Source of the DNA: Streptomyces lacrimifluminis
Lineage (GTDB): Bacteria; Actinomycetota; Actinomycetes; Streptomycetales; Streptomycetaceae
DNA length: 52,639 bases
Direction: 5' to 3'
NCBI RefSeq assembly: GCF_014646095.1
Contig: NZ_BMMU01000016.1
Location: 1-52,639, forward strand
Positions 7,059-15,527 of the stretch are shown one piece after another; position 1 is the first letter of the stretch, and each line of letters opens with the position of its first letter. Position numbers and translations under genes: made by a program. The notes below the pieces were generated by a model. That model was not told the origin of the DNA, ran no database searches, and saw only the letters and a program-made list of their open reading frames with translations.

Positions 7059-8771
7059 TCAGCAGCCCCCGGGGTCAGGCACCGGGATCTCCTCAGCAGG
7101 GTCGGGATCCACGGGAGTTGGGGCAACCGGGTACGGGTCAGGATCCGGCACGGGGACAGGGGCCGGGTCCACCACAGGGGGTTCCACGACCGGAGGTTCA
7201 ACCACCGGGGGTTCTGCAACGGGGGGTTCCACGACCGGAGGTTCAACCACCGGAGGTTCCACAACGGGAGGCTCAACCACCGGGGGTTCCACCACCGGAG
7301 GCTCCACCACCGGAGGCTCCACCACCGGAGGCTCCACCACCGGAGGCTCCACCACCGGAGGCTCCACCACCGGAGGCTCAACCACCGGAGGCTCAACCAC
7401 CGGGGGTTCCACCACCGGAGGCTCAACCACCGGAGTCTCCGGAGGCACAGGCCCCCCAGGCGTCCCGCCCACCGGCGGCACCGGCCGCACGGGTGGCACC
7501 GGCTTCTCGACCGGAGGTTCCGGCACCGAAGGCTCGGGCTCGGCCGGCGTAGTGGGAGCAGGCACAGGCGATACAGCCGCACCCGTACCCGTGGCAGTAC
7601 CCGCACCTCCACCCGTGCCGGTACCAACACCGCTGCCGCTCCCCCGAGTCACCGTGTCGGCCGAAGCTACCCGCGCCTCAGCCGACAGCCGATCCGGCAC
7701 CGGACTCGCCTTCAGCGGCACAGGCATCGTCACCGGCTCGTCCGCCACCGGCGCCGGTGCCACCGGCCTGCCCGCCAGCGGAACCTGGGACCGTTCCTGC
7801 AGTACGACCTGCGGAGAGGACAGCGCGAGGGTGACCACGACGGCCGCAGCCGCCGCCCCCGTGCTCAGCGCGAGCGCCTTGGGCATCTTCGAGCCACCGG
7901 CCACGGCATGACGCACCGCGTGTACCGCGTGCAGCGCGCCCCCACCGCCGTGCCCGGCCGCGACGGAGGCAGCGGTCGACGCGCCGACGGACCCCGCCGC
8001 GAACGACAGCAGATACTTCCCCGCACCGCCCACCAGCAGCACCAGCAGCGCCGGACCGACGAGCGCGGGCAGCCGGTCGTTCGTGCGCATCAGCAACGCG
8101 AGTCGGTGGCGACAGTCGTCGCAGGTGTCCGAGTGGGCGAGGATCTGGTCGGACTGACGGCGGGTCGCGGCGCCGCGTACGTAGGCGGGCATGCGGACCC
8201 AGTACGGCTCGCACGCCGTGTTGTGCGGGACGCCGGGCTGCTCGCGCAGGAAGGCCTGGCGCATGCCCTCGCGGGCACGGTGGAGGAGTACCGCGGTGGC
8301 GCCCTCCTTGGTGCCGGTGCCGATCTGGGGGCCGATCGCCGCCAGGGGCTGGCCCTCCGCCTCCGCGAGCCACAGCGCCTTGACCCAGCGGTCGGGGAGT
8401 TGGCCCAGTACCCGTACCAACAGGTCGACCGAGGAGACCTGTTCGGCGGGGTCGTCGACATGCCGGCCCTGGGAGACCACCCGTTCCCCGCGTTCCGGCC
8501 TGTCCTGTGGATCCTGCGGGGTCTCGCGCGCCGAGTTGCTGCCCACGGTGGCCGCCAGGTGCCGGACCGTCGTCATCAGGTACGCGGGCACGTTGTCGAT
8601 CTCGTGGCCCGCCGACAGCCGTCGCCACACACGGAAGTGCGCCTCGGCGACCAGGTCTTCCGCGGCCCAGCTGCTCTTGGTGAGCGAACGCGCATAAGCA
8701 ACGAGACGCGGCTGCTGCTCCTCGTAGATGCGGGCGTACGCGTCGGTCGCGGTGGCGGTGTTGTCAATCAT
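7059..8771 (-). CDS. ECF sigma factor with fused zinc-binding/membrane region and PVVEPP tail
   Basis: The first about 185 residues contain sigma-70 region 2 (DAYARIYEEQQPRLVAYARS, then the AAEDLVAEAHFRVWRR core) and region 4 (LPDRWVKALWLAEAEGQPLA). A HxxxCxxC zinc-binding motif (HSDTCDDC, about 214-221) follows, as in zinc anti-sigma domains. Hydrophobic helices lie at about 232-262 and 290-315, and a long Pro-rich tail includes 18 five-residue VVEPP-type units (about 444-533). This architecture resembles the ECF52-type sigma factors, in which sigma, anti-sigma and extracytoplasmic parts are one polypeptide. ATG 8771 fits the start of region 2; upstream extension to a TTG at 8846 is unlikely. 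The sigma part would act in the cytoplasm and the tail probably lies outside the membrane. The lysyl-oxidase-like gene follows on the same strand. Confidence 0.85.
   Translation of the reverse strand: MIDNTATATDAYARIYEEQQPRLVAYARSLTKSSWAAEDLVAEAHFRVWRRLSAGHEIDNVPAYLMTTVRHLAATVGSNSARETPQDPQDRPERGERVVSQGRHVDDPAEQVSSVDLLVRVLGQLPDRWVKALWLAEAEGQPLAAIGPQIGTGTKEGATAVLLHRAREGMRQAFLREQPGVPHNTACEPYWVRMPAYVRGAATRRQSDQILAHSDTCDDCRHRLALLMRTNDRLPALVGPALLVLLVGGAGKYLLSFAAGSVGASTAASVAAGHGGGGALHAVHAVRHAVAGGSKMPKALALSTGAAAAAVVVTLALSSPQVVLQERSQVPLAGRPVAPAPVADEPVTMPVPLKASPVPDRLSAEARVASADTVTRGSGSGVGTGTGGGAGTATGTGAAVSPVPAPTTPAEPEPSVPEPPVEKPVPPVRPVPPVGGTPGGPVPPETPVVEPPVVEPPVVEPPVVEPPVVEPPVVEPPVVEPPVVEPPVVEPPVVEPPVVEPPVVEPPVVEPPVVEPPVAEPPVVEPPVVEPPVVDPAPVPVPDPDPYPVAPTPVDPDPAEEIPVPDPGGC
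7171..7440 (-). repeat. 18 tandem copies of a 15-bp coding repeat
   Basis: Eighteen consecutive 15-bp units close to ACCACCGGAGGCTCC (plus strand) fill 7171-7440 exactly. They encode VVEPP-type pentapeptides, one changed to VAEPP, in the sigma-factor tail. The central units (about 7291-7395) are nearly identical and the outer ones diverged, the usual pattern of recent expansion at the centre. Confidence 0.95.
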
Positions 8772-8976
8772 GGGCAGGAACGCTCCAGTTACCTGCGGAT
8801 GGGTCAGTGGGGACGAGTTTGTAAGGCTAGATGACAAAAAACTCAACTAATTACAGAAGGTGATGCACGTCACATGGGGTAGCTCCCGTAACGGCGTAAT
8901 GCCCGGGCACTACCGAAGGTCGAGAGGGCAGCTCGGCACCACTGGCCCAAGGCCTCACCCGGACGGGAAGACGATC

Positions 8977-9390
8977 ATGTACAGAACCCTGGAGCTGTCC
9001 GCACGCGCCCGCCTGATAACCCCCGGTTACCAGGAGCTTCCGCTCACCGTCACCCTGCGCTACGACTCCGCCGACCCGCTCGCCGTCCACATCGACTTCC
9101 CCGTCGAGGTCTCGGTCGACGGCGAGGGAGTGACGTGGACCTTCTCCCGGACGCTGCTGGACGAGGGGCTGGACAACCCGGCGGGGATCGGCGAGGTCCA
9201 CCTGTGGCCGTGCGGCCCGACGCGCACGGTCGTGGAACTCCACTCGCCGCACGGGCTGGCCGTGGTCCGGTTCCGTACGGCGCAGCTCCAGCGGTTCCTC
9301 CACCGCTCGTACGGGCTTGTCGCGCCGGGCATGGAGGACCTGGGGCCGGCGGTCGAACGCGGCCTCGCCCTGCTGCTCGGCGGGGTCTGA
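8977..9390 (+). CDS. SsgA-like cell division/sporulation protein
   Basis: The 137-residue protein matches the SsgA/SsgB-like (SALP) family, found in sporulating actinomycetes, where members help position septa and control peptidoglycan remodelling. Typical family text is visible: a MYRTLELSARARL start, a central PVEVSVDGEGVTWTFSR segment, and LLDEGLDNPAGIGEVHLWP. Length is normal for the family. ATG 8977 has GGGAAG upstream; the frame reaches 8860 but the extra part has no family character. It is divergent from the ECF sigma gene. Which SALP paralogue this is cannot be decided from the sequence alone. Confidence 0.9.
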   Translation: MYRTLELSARARLITPGYQELPLTVTLRYDSADPLAVHIDFPVEVSVDGEGVTWTFSRTLLDEGLDNPAGIGEVHLWPCGPTRTVVELHSPHGLAVVRFRTAQLQRFLHRSYGLVAPGMEDLGPAVERGLALLLGGV

Positions 9391-9900
9391 ACTCCGTACC
9401 GGCGGCGACTCGGTTCACGAACCGCCGAAGGTGCCGTGCTGACACTCATCACCCGGGACGCCCTCGAAGAGTCCCTGCCGCGCCAGGGCGGAGTGCTGCG
9501 CCGGAGCCGCGCGGAGAAGGCCGCCGAGGACGAGCGCGTACGGGTGCTCGGCGCTCTCGTACCGGGTGAGAAGACGCGAGGTGATCCGGGCGGACGCTCC
9601 CGACATCGTCCGGCGGCGGAGAAAGCTCGGCGAATCCTCGCGACCCTGCTGACGGCCGATCAGCGGGTGGCTTGAGCAGGAGGCCCGAGCGGGAGGCCTG
9701 AGCAGGAAGGCTGAGCGCAGAAGGCCCTACGTCACGCTCGATGACGGGCGAAGCATGTCCGCCCGGCGGGCAAGGTGTTCGACGGCGCCGTACTGGTTGT
9801 CGGCGGCCCATACGGCCGCACCGCCGACGAGCGCGATCGGCTCGGCGACGGTGCGGGTGGTTCCGTTCAGGTGGTTCCGTTCGGGTGGTCCGGCGGAATC
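9391..9900. other. Gene-poor stretch with coding-like debris
   Basis: No gene is convincing here. A plus-strand frame from GTG 9436 to 9675 and a minus-strand frame at 9415-9606 both look mildly coding (high third-position GC) but match nothing I know. A minus-strand tail lacking a start lies at 9728-9890 and is listed separately. The stretch may be a decayed gene between the SsgA-like gene and the osmoprotectant-binding gene. Confidence 0.35.
9728..9890 (-). pseudogene. Possible gene remnant, C-terminal tail only
   Basis: On the minus strand a frame without an ATG or GTG start reads VAEPIALVGGAAVWAADNQY and then GAVEHLARRADMLRPSSSVT before TAG at 9728-9730. It begins just after the stop of the upstream osmoprotectant-binding gene. 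The text looks like the end of a real protein, but I cannot name the family. It could also be chance. Confidence 0.25.
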
Positions 9901-10860
9901 TCAGCCCAGGCCTGCCGACTTGAGCCAGGCCTTGGCGACGTCCAGCGGGTCCTTGCTCTCCAGCTGCACCTGGGAGTCCATGTCGAGCAGGGCCTTCGTG
10001 TCGAGCTTGGCGGAGACGGCGTTGAGCGCGTCGATGCCCTCCTGGGAGAGCCCGCTCTTGTAGACCAGCGGGGTCACGTTCGCGAATCCGAAGAGGTTCT
10101 CCGGGTCCTGGAGGACGACGAACTTCTCCTTGAGGATGGTCGGGTCCGTGGTGAAGATGTCCGCGGCCTGCACGGTGTTCTTCTTCAGCGCGGCCTGGGT
10201 CAGCGGGCCGCCCGCGTCGAGGGCCTTGAAGGACTTGAACTTCAGCCCGTACACCGACTCCAGGCCGAGCATGCCCTGTTGGCGGGTCTGGAACTCGGGC
10301 GAGCCGCCGAGAACCAGTTCCGGCGCGATGTCCTTGAGGTCGGCGAGCGTGGAGGAAGCGGTGAGGTTGTACCGCTTCGCGGTCTCCGCGTTGATCGTGA
10401 CGGAGTCCTTGTCCTCGGCCGGCGACGACTCCAGCAGCGTGAGCTTGGAGTCGAGCTTGGCCTTCGCCGCGGCGTTCACGGTGGCGAGCGAGGTCTGCGC
10501 GGCCTTCGCGTCCAGGTAGGCCAGCAGCGAGCCGTTGTACTCCGGCAGGACGGTGATGGAACCGTTCTTGAGCAGGCCGTACGTGGTCTCGCGGCTGCCG
10601 ATGTTGGGCTTGTAGGACACCTTGATGCCCTTGGCCTTCAGGGCCTCGCCATAGATGTCGGCGAGCAGGATGCTCTCGGCGAAGTTGTTCGAGCCGACGA
10701 CCACGGTGTCACCTGCCGCCTTGTCTCCGGCGAGCGGGTCGGACGTGGCGTCGGACGAGGAGGAGCATCCCGCCAGCAGGACCGTCACCGCCCCGAGGGC
10801 GACGACCGCCGCACCTGGATGGCTCCTGCGGGACCTGCTGCTGTGGGCGTTGGTAGTCAC
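9901..10860 (-). CDS. Osmoprotectant (glycine betaine-type) ABC substrate-binding lipoprotein
   Basis: This 319-residue lipoprotein is a type II periplasmic-binding fold of the OpuAC/ProX family, which captures quaternary amines such as glycine betaine, choline or carnitine. The lipobox is LLAGC with Cys32, so the mature protein would be lipid-anchored. After it come VVVGSNNFAESILLADIYGE, NIGSRETTYGLLKNGSITVLPEYNGSLLAYL and a C-terminal LNAVSAKLDTKALLDMDSQV segment typical of the family. Its likely partner genes, two permeases and an ATPase, lie on the same strand at 16211-18779, but a conservon on the opposite strand intervenes. It must therefore have its own promoter. Confidence 0.92.
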   Translation of the reverse strand: MTTNAHSSRSRRSHPGAAVVALGAVTVLLAGCSSSSDATSDPLAGDKAAGDTVVVGSNNFAESILLADIYGEALKAKGIKVSYKPNIGSRETTYGLLKNGSITVLPEYNGSLLAYLDAKAAQTSLATVNAAAKAKLDSKLTLLESSPAEDKDSVTINAETAKRYNLTASSTLADLKDIAPELVLGGSPEFQTRQQGMLGLESVYGLKFKSFKALDAGGPLTQAALKKNTVQAADIFTTDPTILKEKFVVLQDPENLFGFANVTPLVYKSGLSQEGIDALNAVSAKLDTKALLDMDSQVQLESKDPLDVAKAWLKSAGLG

Positions 10861-11264
10861 GGTTCCCGTTCCGAACTGGGGGAGTTGATGAGAGCTCAGA
10901 TAATCTCTCCTGATCCAATCCAGCCACTTCTTGATCAGTCAAGAGGAACCGGGTTACCGATTGACCTCGATCCGTGATCGCTTGCGCGGGATTCGGAGGA
11001 ACACCGGTCGTACTGTCCGGCAGGCCCCCAAGTGGCCCCCGTATACCGCTTCGTGATGGATTCTTGACGTAGGGCGACACGCTCGCCCGTTCCCAGACGG
11101 GATAGTCTCGCCGGAGTTGGCGTCCGCCACAGCGATAGGCGGGGGCCACAGCGGTGTGCGGGGGCCGCTTCCGTATCGTTCATATTCGGACATGTGCGTG
11201 CAGAAAGTCGGCATGCATGCGAACCTCCCTTGCACGCCTGCAACACCTTCTTGAAGGAGGCCCG
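10861..11264. other. Divergent intergenic region
   Basis: About 400 bp separate the binding-protein gene (minus) from cvnA (plus). I see a small CTTGA/TCAAG dyad near 10929-10942 and a TGCATGC palindrome near 11210. Neither can be tied to a known regulator. A long 5' leader for cvnA is possible. No gene is supported here. Confidence 0.5.
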
Positions 11265-14200
11265 GTGTCCACGAAAGAGGTGGACGCGTCAGCCCGGTCG
11301 GCATCCTCAGCACCGACGTCCGCACGCCGGGGACTGCGGGGATTCGCCGACCGATGGCCCTTCCAGCGCAAACTGAACGTACTCGTCGGTATCCCGCTGA
11401 CGGTGATCGCGCTGATGCTGACGTACCTCATCGTCGACCTGGTGCAGGAGGCCGAGCGCGCGGAGGACGCCGCCCGACTGGTGCGCGACAGCACCCAGGT
11501 CGCGCAACTCGTCTCCGCGCTTCAGGACGAACACCGGCAGGCCATCCTGCTCTCCGTGCGGCACGAGGCGTCCGTCGGCGGCGGCGCCCCCTCCACCGAG
11601 GCCTACCGGCAGACGCAGGCAGCCGTGGACGCGCAGGTACGGAAGGTGGCCGACACGTTCGGCGACCGGTTGCCGGACACCGAGGTGCAGGCCCTCAAGG
11701 AGGTCCAGGGCCTGACCGGCCTGCGCGCCACCATCGAGCAGGGCTATCTGCCCGCCACCAACATCGACCCGGCGTACTCGGGCGCGGCCGACGGCCTCAT
11801 CGACGGCCTGGGCCTGGACCGCGACGCCGACCTCGCGACCACCTTCACCGGTAACCTCCTCGACTCGCTGCTGCGCGCCGACGCGGCTCACGGCGCGTAC
11901 GAGACCGGAGTGTTCTCCGCGCGGACCGGCGACAGCAACGCGCTCATCGAGTTCACCGGCGCCGTCGGCTCATACCAGCTGTTCACCTACCAGGCCGAGC
12001 GGTTCGGCCGGTTCGCCACCGAGGCACAGGCCGACGAGTTCGGCGGTATCGAGCACAACGCCTCGCAGGCCTCGATCAGCCAGCACTACGCCGAACTGGC
12101 CGTGGATCCCAGCGCGTTGCAGGCCGAGTCAAAGGCCCAGATCCGGGCGGCGTTCCGGACGGCCCTCGCCTCCACCCCCGCCTACAGCGCGCAGGCCGAG
12201 ACCCGGCTGAAGATCACCTCGTCGCTCATCGACCAGATCGCCGACCGGGCCGACGACACCGCGGCCGGCTCCAAGGCGCGCGCGGGCCTGCTGCTGACCC
12301 TGGCACTCCTCTGCTTCGCCCTGTGGATCGCCTTCTCCATCCTGGTCCGCCGCTCCGTGGTCCGCCCGGTGCTGGCGCTGACGGGAGCCGCCCAGGAGGT
12401 CGCCGACGTGGCGGGCCGCGAGCTCGCCCGCGTCGCCGACGACGACGCCGAGGAGTCCGGCCCCCCGCGGCTGCGTCAGCTGCCGGTCACCGCGGACGAC
12501 GAGATCGGCGAACTCGCCGAGGCGTTCAACAACGTGCAGACCACCGCCGCCGCACTGTTGGAGCGCCAGGTGCTCAGCCGGCGCAACGTCGCCGAGATGT
12601 TCGGCAACGTCGGTCGCCGCGTCAGCAACCTGACGACCCGTCAACTCGCCCTGATCGACGCGGTGGAGCGCGGCGAGACCGACCCCGCGCTGCTCGAACG
12701 TCTCTACTCCATCGACCACATCGCGGTCCGCCTGCGCCGCAACGCCGACAGCCTGATGCTGCTGGCGGGCATCCGGGAGACCGTGCTGGAGTCCGGGCCG
12801 ACCGCGCTCACCAACGTCGTACGTGCCGCGCTGGGCCAGATCGAGGGCTTCCAGCGGGTAGGACTGCGGGCCGCGAGCGAGGCCATGGTGGAGCCCGACA
12901 TCATCGGTGACCTGACGCTGATGATCGCCGAACTCCTGGAGAACGCCGTGTCGTTCTCGCCCAAGGACAGCCCCGTCGAGGTGGTGGTCGGCTCCGACCA
13001 CGACAGCGCGACGATCACGGTCGCGGACCACGGCCTGGGCATGAGCGCCGAGCGCCTCGCCGAGGAGAACTCCCGCCTCGTGCGCCGCGAACGCCTCGAC
13101 GTCGTCCCGACGAAGGTGCTCGGCCTGTTCGTCGTCGGTGCGCTGGCGCGCCGCTGGGACATCGACGTCACCCTGTCCCGTACCCCGGGCGGCGGCGTGA
13201 CCGCCGAGGTGCTGATCCCGTCGACACTGCTCCTGACGGCGAGTGAGCCGGCGCCGGCGGGCCGGCTCGGCTCCCCCGACGCACCTGCCCCGGCCGCCGC
13301 GCTCGCCGCTCCGTCGGCCCCCGCGGCCGGCCCCTCCCCGTCGTCCACGGCCCCGTCCACGGTCCCGTCCTGGGCCACGCACGAGGACGAGGCCACCGCG
13401 CTCCCCCGCCGGGTCCCCCGCCGCGACGCGTCCCCCGGCGAACAGGAGAGTGAGGCTCCGCTGCCTCCGCCGTCCGCCACCGAGGACCCGGCGAACCCGG
13501 CAGACCCGACGGACCCGGCACGCGACACCGCCACGACCGTGACAGGCGTCTCCGCCGGCACCGACGCGGCCGGTCCCCTCGCCCTGGCGGGCGATGCCGG
13601 TTCCACCAGCCGTACGGCTGCGACCGGTTCCTCCGGCGACCCGGCCGAAACCGGTCTCTCCGCCCGTACGGCGAACTCCACGCCTCTCGACATCCCCGCG
13701 CGGCCCGGAACCCCGGCCACCGCCACCACCACCGGGGCCGAGCCGGGGAGTTCCGCCCCCCTGTCGGCGTCGGCGGCCGGCGCCGGCCTGTCCGCGCCCG
13801 GGACCATGGACGACGGGTCCGGAATCCCGGCGCCCCGCGCCGCCGAGCCGACGCTCCACACCCGCGCGGAAGACCGACCCGGGGCCCACGCCCGTACGGC
13901 GGAACACGCCACCCCCGCCGGTACGACGGAACCCTCGCAGGCCCACCCGGCCGGATCCCGGCCCGCCGCCCGCGCGACGGAGCAGTCGCCGCACGGCCAC
14001 CCGGCCGCCGGCCCCGAGAGCGGTCTGCTCCGTGCCGCGGGCAGTCCCGGTGACTCCGCCCGCGGGACGGAGCAGGGTGCCGCCGACCACGGGGCCGACC
14101 CGTCCCGCCTCACCCGTCCCGGCGGTCCCCTCTCGGCGCAGGCCGGGGGAGACCCGTTCGCCGTCGGTCCCGACGGTTCCCGTCCGCTGCGTCGGCGGGT

Positions 14201-14513
14201 GCGCGGGGCGACACTGCGGACGACCGCCGACGCCGGCGCCCAGCAGGCCGCACGGCAGGCCGCCCGTCCCGCCGACGCGGACGCCGTACGCGATGCGCTG
14301 GAGGAATTCGAGGCGGCCGTGGCCCGCGCGCACCGCGACACCGGCGAACACCTTCGCCCCACCGCAGACCCGGCCGCGCGCCGGAACGAGCACCGCCGCG
14401 ACGTTTCCCCCGCCCCGACCGACCCGACCGACCGGACAGAGCCGTCCGACCCGATCAGCGTCGGGGACACCCCGCACCACCAGAACCACCTTCCGGAAGG
14501 AGCCGAGCAGTGA
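11265..14513 (+). CDS. cvnA: Conservon sensor-kinase-like protein CvnA
   Basis: First gene of a conservon, a membrane signalling set in actinomycetes built like a eukaryotic G-protein-coupled system. The 1,082-residue protein has TM helix 1 at about 39-60, a nitrate/nitrite-sensing-type extracellular domain at about 65-335, TM helix 2 at about 340-360, a HAMP region, and a GHKL ATPase at about 545-655. The ATPase shows the N-box (ELLENAVSFSP) and a VADHGLGMSAERL G1 motif. No canonical phospho-acceptor His box is evident. A disordered Ala/Pro/Thr tail of about 425 residues follows, ending in a more ordered VRDALEEFEAAVARAHRDTG segment. GTG 11265 is preceded by AAGGAGG at 11254-11260; the frame extends upstream without need. 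The stop overlaps cvnB. Confidence 0.92.
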   Translation: MSTKEVDASARSASSAPTSARRGLRGFADRWPFQRKLNVLVGIPLTVIALMLTYLIVDLVQEAERAEDAARLVRDSTQVAQLVSALQDEHRQAILLSVRHEASVGGGAPSTEAYRQTQAAVDAQVRKVADTFGDRLPDTEVQALKEVQGLTGLRATIEQGYLPATNIDPAYSGAADGLIDGLGLDRDADLATTFTGNLLDSLLRADAAHGAYETGVFSARTGDSNALIEFTGAVGSYQLFTYQAERFGRFATEAQADEFGGIEHNASQASISQHYAELAVDPSALQAESKAQIRAAFRTALASTPAYSAQAETRLKITSSLIDQIADRADDTAAGSKARAGLLLTLALLCFALWIAFSILVRRSVVRPVLALTGAAQEVADVAGRELARVADDDAEESGPPRLRQLPVTADDEIGELAEAFNNVQTTAAALLERQVLSRRNVAEMFGNVGRRVSNLTTRQLALIDAVERGETDPALLERLYSIDHIAVRLRRNADSLMLLAGIRETVLESGPTALTNVVRAALGQIEGFQRVGLRAASEAMVEPDIIGDLTLMIAELLENAVSFSPKDSPVEVVVGSDHDSATITVADHGLGMSAERLAEENSRLVRRERLDVVPTKVLGLFVVGALARRWDIDVTLSRTPGGGVTAEVLIPSTLLLTASEPAPAGRLGSPDAPAPAAALAAPSAPAAGPSPSSTAPSTVPSWATHEDEATALPRRVPRRDASPGEQESEAPLPPPSATEDPANPADPTDPARDTATTVTGVSAGTDAAGPLALAGDAGSTSRTAATGSSGDPAETGLSARTANSTPLDIPARPGTPATATTTGAEPGSSAPLSASAAGAGLSAPGTMDDGSGIPAPRAAEPTLHTRAEDRPGAHARTAEHATPAGTTEPSQAHPAGSRPAARATEQSPHGHPAAGPESGLLRAAGSPGDSARGTEQGAADHGADPSRLTRPGGPLSAQAGGDPFAVGPDGSRPLRRRVRGATLRTTADAGAQQAARQAARPADADAVRDALEEFEAAVARAHRDTGEHLRPTADPAARRNEHRRDVSPAPTDPTDRTEPSDPISVGDTPHHQNHLPEGAEQ

Positions 14514-14986
14514 GCACGTCGACAGGTGAGACTCCCGCCGGAGACGCCAGGCCGACCGATCTGCGGGCCGCCGCAGACGACTTCACCTGGCTGCTGAACC
14601 GCTTCGCCACCGAGACCGCAGGGGTCGTGGACGCCATCGCGGTGTCCTCCGACGGGCTGCTGATCGCCGTGTCGGCGCTGCGCGAGCACGCCGACTCCGA
14701 ACGGCTGGCCGCGATCGTCTCGGGCATCACCAGCCTGGCCGCGGGCGCCTCCGGCAACTACGGCCTGGGCAGCCTGAACAAGGTCATCATCGACCTGGAG
14801 GGCGGCCATCTCCTGGTCTCCGCGATCGGCAGCGGCGCCGTGCTCGGTGTGGTCACCGGCAAAGAGGCCAAGCTGGGCAACATCGCCTACGAGATGACGG
14901 TGTTCGCCAACCGCGCGGGCACCGCGCTCAGCCCGCAGCTCGTCCTGGAACTGAAGAACACCGTCGGCGCCACACGTCTGGACTGA
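14510..14986 (+). CDS. cvnB: Conservon roadblock/LC7 protein CvnB
   Basis: A 158-residue roadblock/LC7-fold protein. In conservons this component is thought to modulate the small GTPase CvnD and to bridge it to CvnA. The fold is recognisable from FTWLLNRFATETAGVVDAIA, SSDGLLIAVSALREHADSER and the central GSLNKVIIDLEGGHLLVSAI. It is cytoplasmic with no membrane helix. The GTG start overlaps the cvnA stop (GTGA at 14510-14513), so translation is probably coupled. Length and context are normal for CvnB. Confidence 0.93.
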   Translation: MSTSTGETPAGDARPTDLRAAADDFTWLLNRFATETAGVVDAIAVSSDGLLIAVSALREHADSERLAAIVSGITSLAAGASGNYGLGSLNKVIIDLEGGHLLVSAIGSGAVLGVVTGKEAKLGNIAYEMTVFANRAGTALSPQLVLELKNTVGATRLD

Positions 14987-15003
14987 GCGCGTGCCACCGC
15001 GAC

Positions 15004-15075
15004 AAGCCGTGGAAAACCGTGAAAGCCGGGAAAGCCTGGAAAGCCGTAGAGACCGCAGAGAGACGTAGAGAGAGC
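15004..15075 (+). repeat. Degenerate 9-nt purine-rich repeats in cvnB-cvnC spacer
   Basis: The 97-bp gap between cvnB and cvnC contains about eight quasi-repeats of AAAGCCGTG type, drifting to GAGACCGCA and AGAGAGCGA near the cvnC start. Conservon genes are usually tightly packed, so the spacer is notable. The purine-rich end may act as an extended ribosome binding region. Confidence 0.6.
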
Positions 15076-15083
15076 GAAGACCG

Positions 15084-15527
15084 ATGGCGGACGGCCGCAC
15101 ACCGCGCGGGGACGGCGAGGGCGGCGTCGCACCCGTCGGCCCCGCACCCGCCGTCCGGCCCTTCCTGGTCACCGCCGGCCGGGTCGCGGGCGCCGCGGGC
15201 GAGGCGTCGGCCGGCCGGACGATGCCCGTGGAGACCCAGCTGGTGGCCACCACCAACGGGCTCGACGCGCTCCACCGGCTCTCCTTCGAACAGCACGACA
15301 TCGTCGCCGCCTGCCGCGTACCGCAGTCCATCGCGGAGATCGCGGCCAGGCTGCGGCTGCACCTGAACGTGGTGCGGGTCCTCGCCGAGGACCTCCGGAC
15401 GGCGGGGCAGTTGTCGGTGCACGTGCCCGACTCCGGCGTCACACACGACGCATCCGTTCTGCGCAGGGTTATCGATGGCCTGCGGGCCATCCCCGACTCC
15501 CGGAGGGTACTCCGTGACACCGACTGA
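15084..15527 (+). CDS. cvnC: Conservon DUF742 protein CvnC
   Basis: The 147-residue protein is a DUF742 member, the third conservon component, of unknown biochemical role. A flexible Gly/Ala/Pro N-terminus leads to RPFLVTAGR, then ETQLVATTNGLDALHRLSFE and a winged-helix-like SIAEIAARLRLHLNVVRVLA segment characteristic of the family. It ends 14 bp inside the next gene, so cvnC and cvnD overlap. The start is ATG 15084 after AGAGCGAAG; no better upstream start exists. Cytoplasmic. Confidence 0.92.
   Translation: MADGRTPRGDGEGGVAPVGPAPAVRPFLVTAGRVAGAAGEASAGRTMPVETQLVATTNGLDALHRLSFEQHDIVAACRVPQSIAEIAARLRLHLNVVRVLAEDLRTAGQLSVHVPDSGVTHDASVLRRVIDGLRAIPDSRRVLRDTD

Noticed and set aside
7171..7440. 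Possible CRISPR array
   Set aside because: The 15-bp units are directly contiguous with no spacers and are in frame within a protein, so this is a coding tandem repeat.
5829..8834. A 1,001-codon plus-strand open frame
   Set aside because: It runs antisense to the lysyl-oxidase-like and ECF sigma genes, is made of Arg/His/Gly low-complexity text, and has no recognisable domain. It is a GC-driven shadow.
9436..9675. A 79-codon plus-strand ORF after the SsgA-like gene
   Set aside because: No ribosome binding site, no recognisable family, and the opposite strand looks equally coding, so it is not called as a gene.
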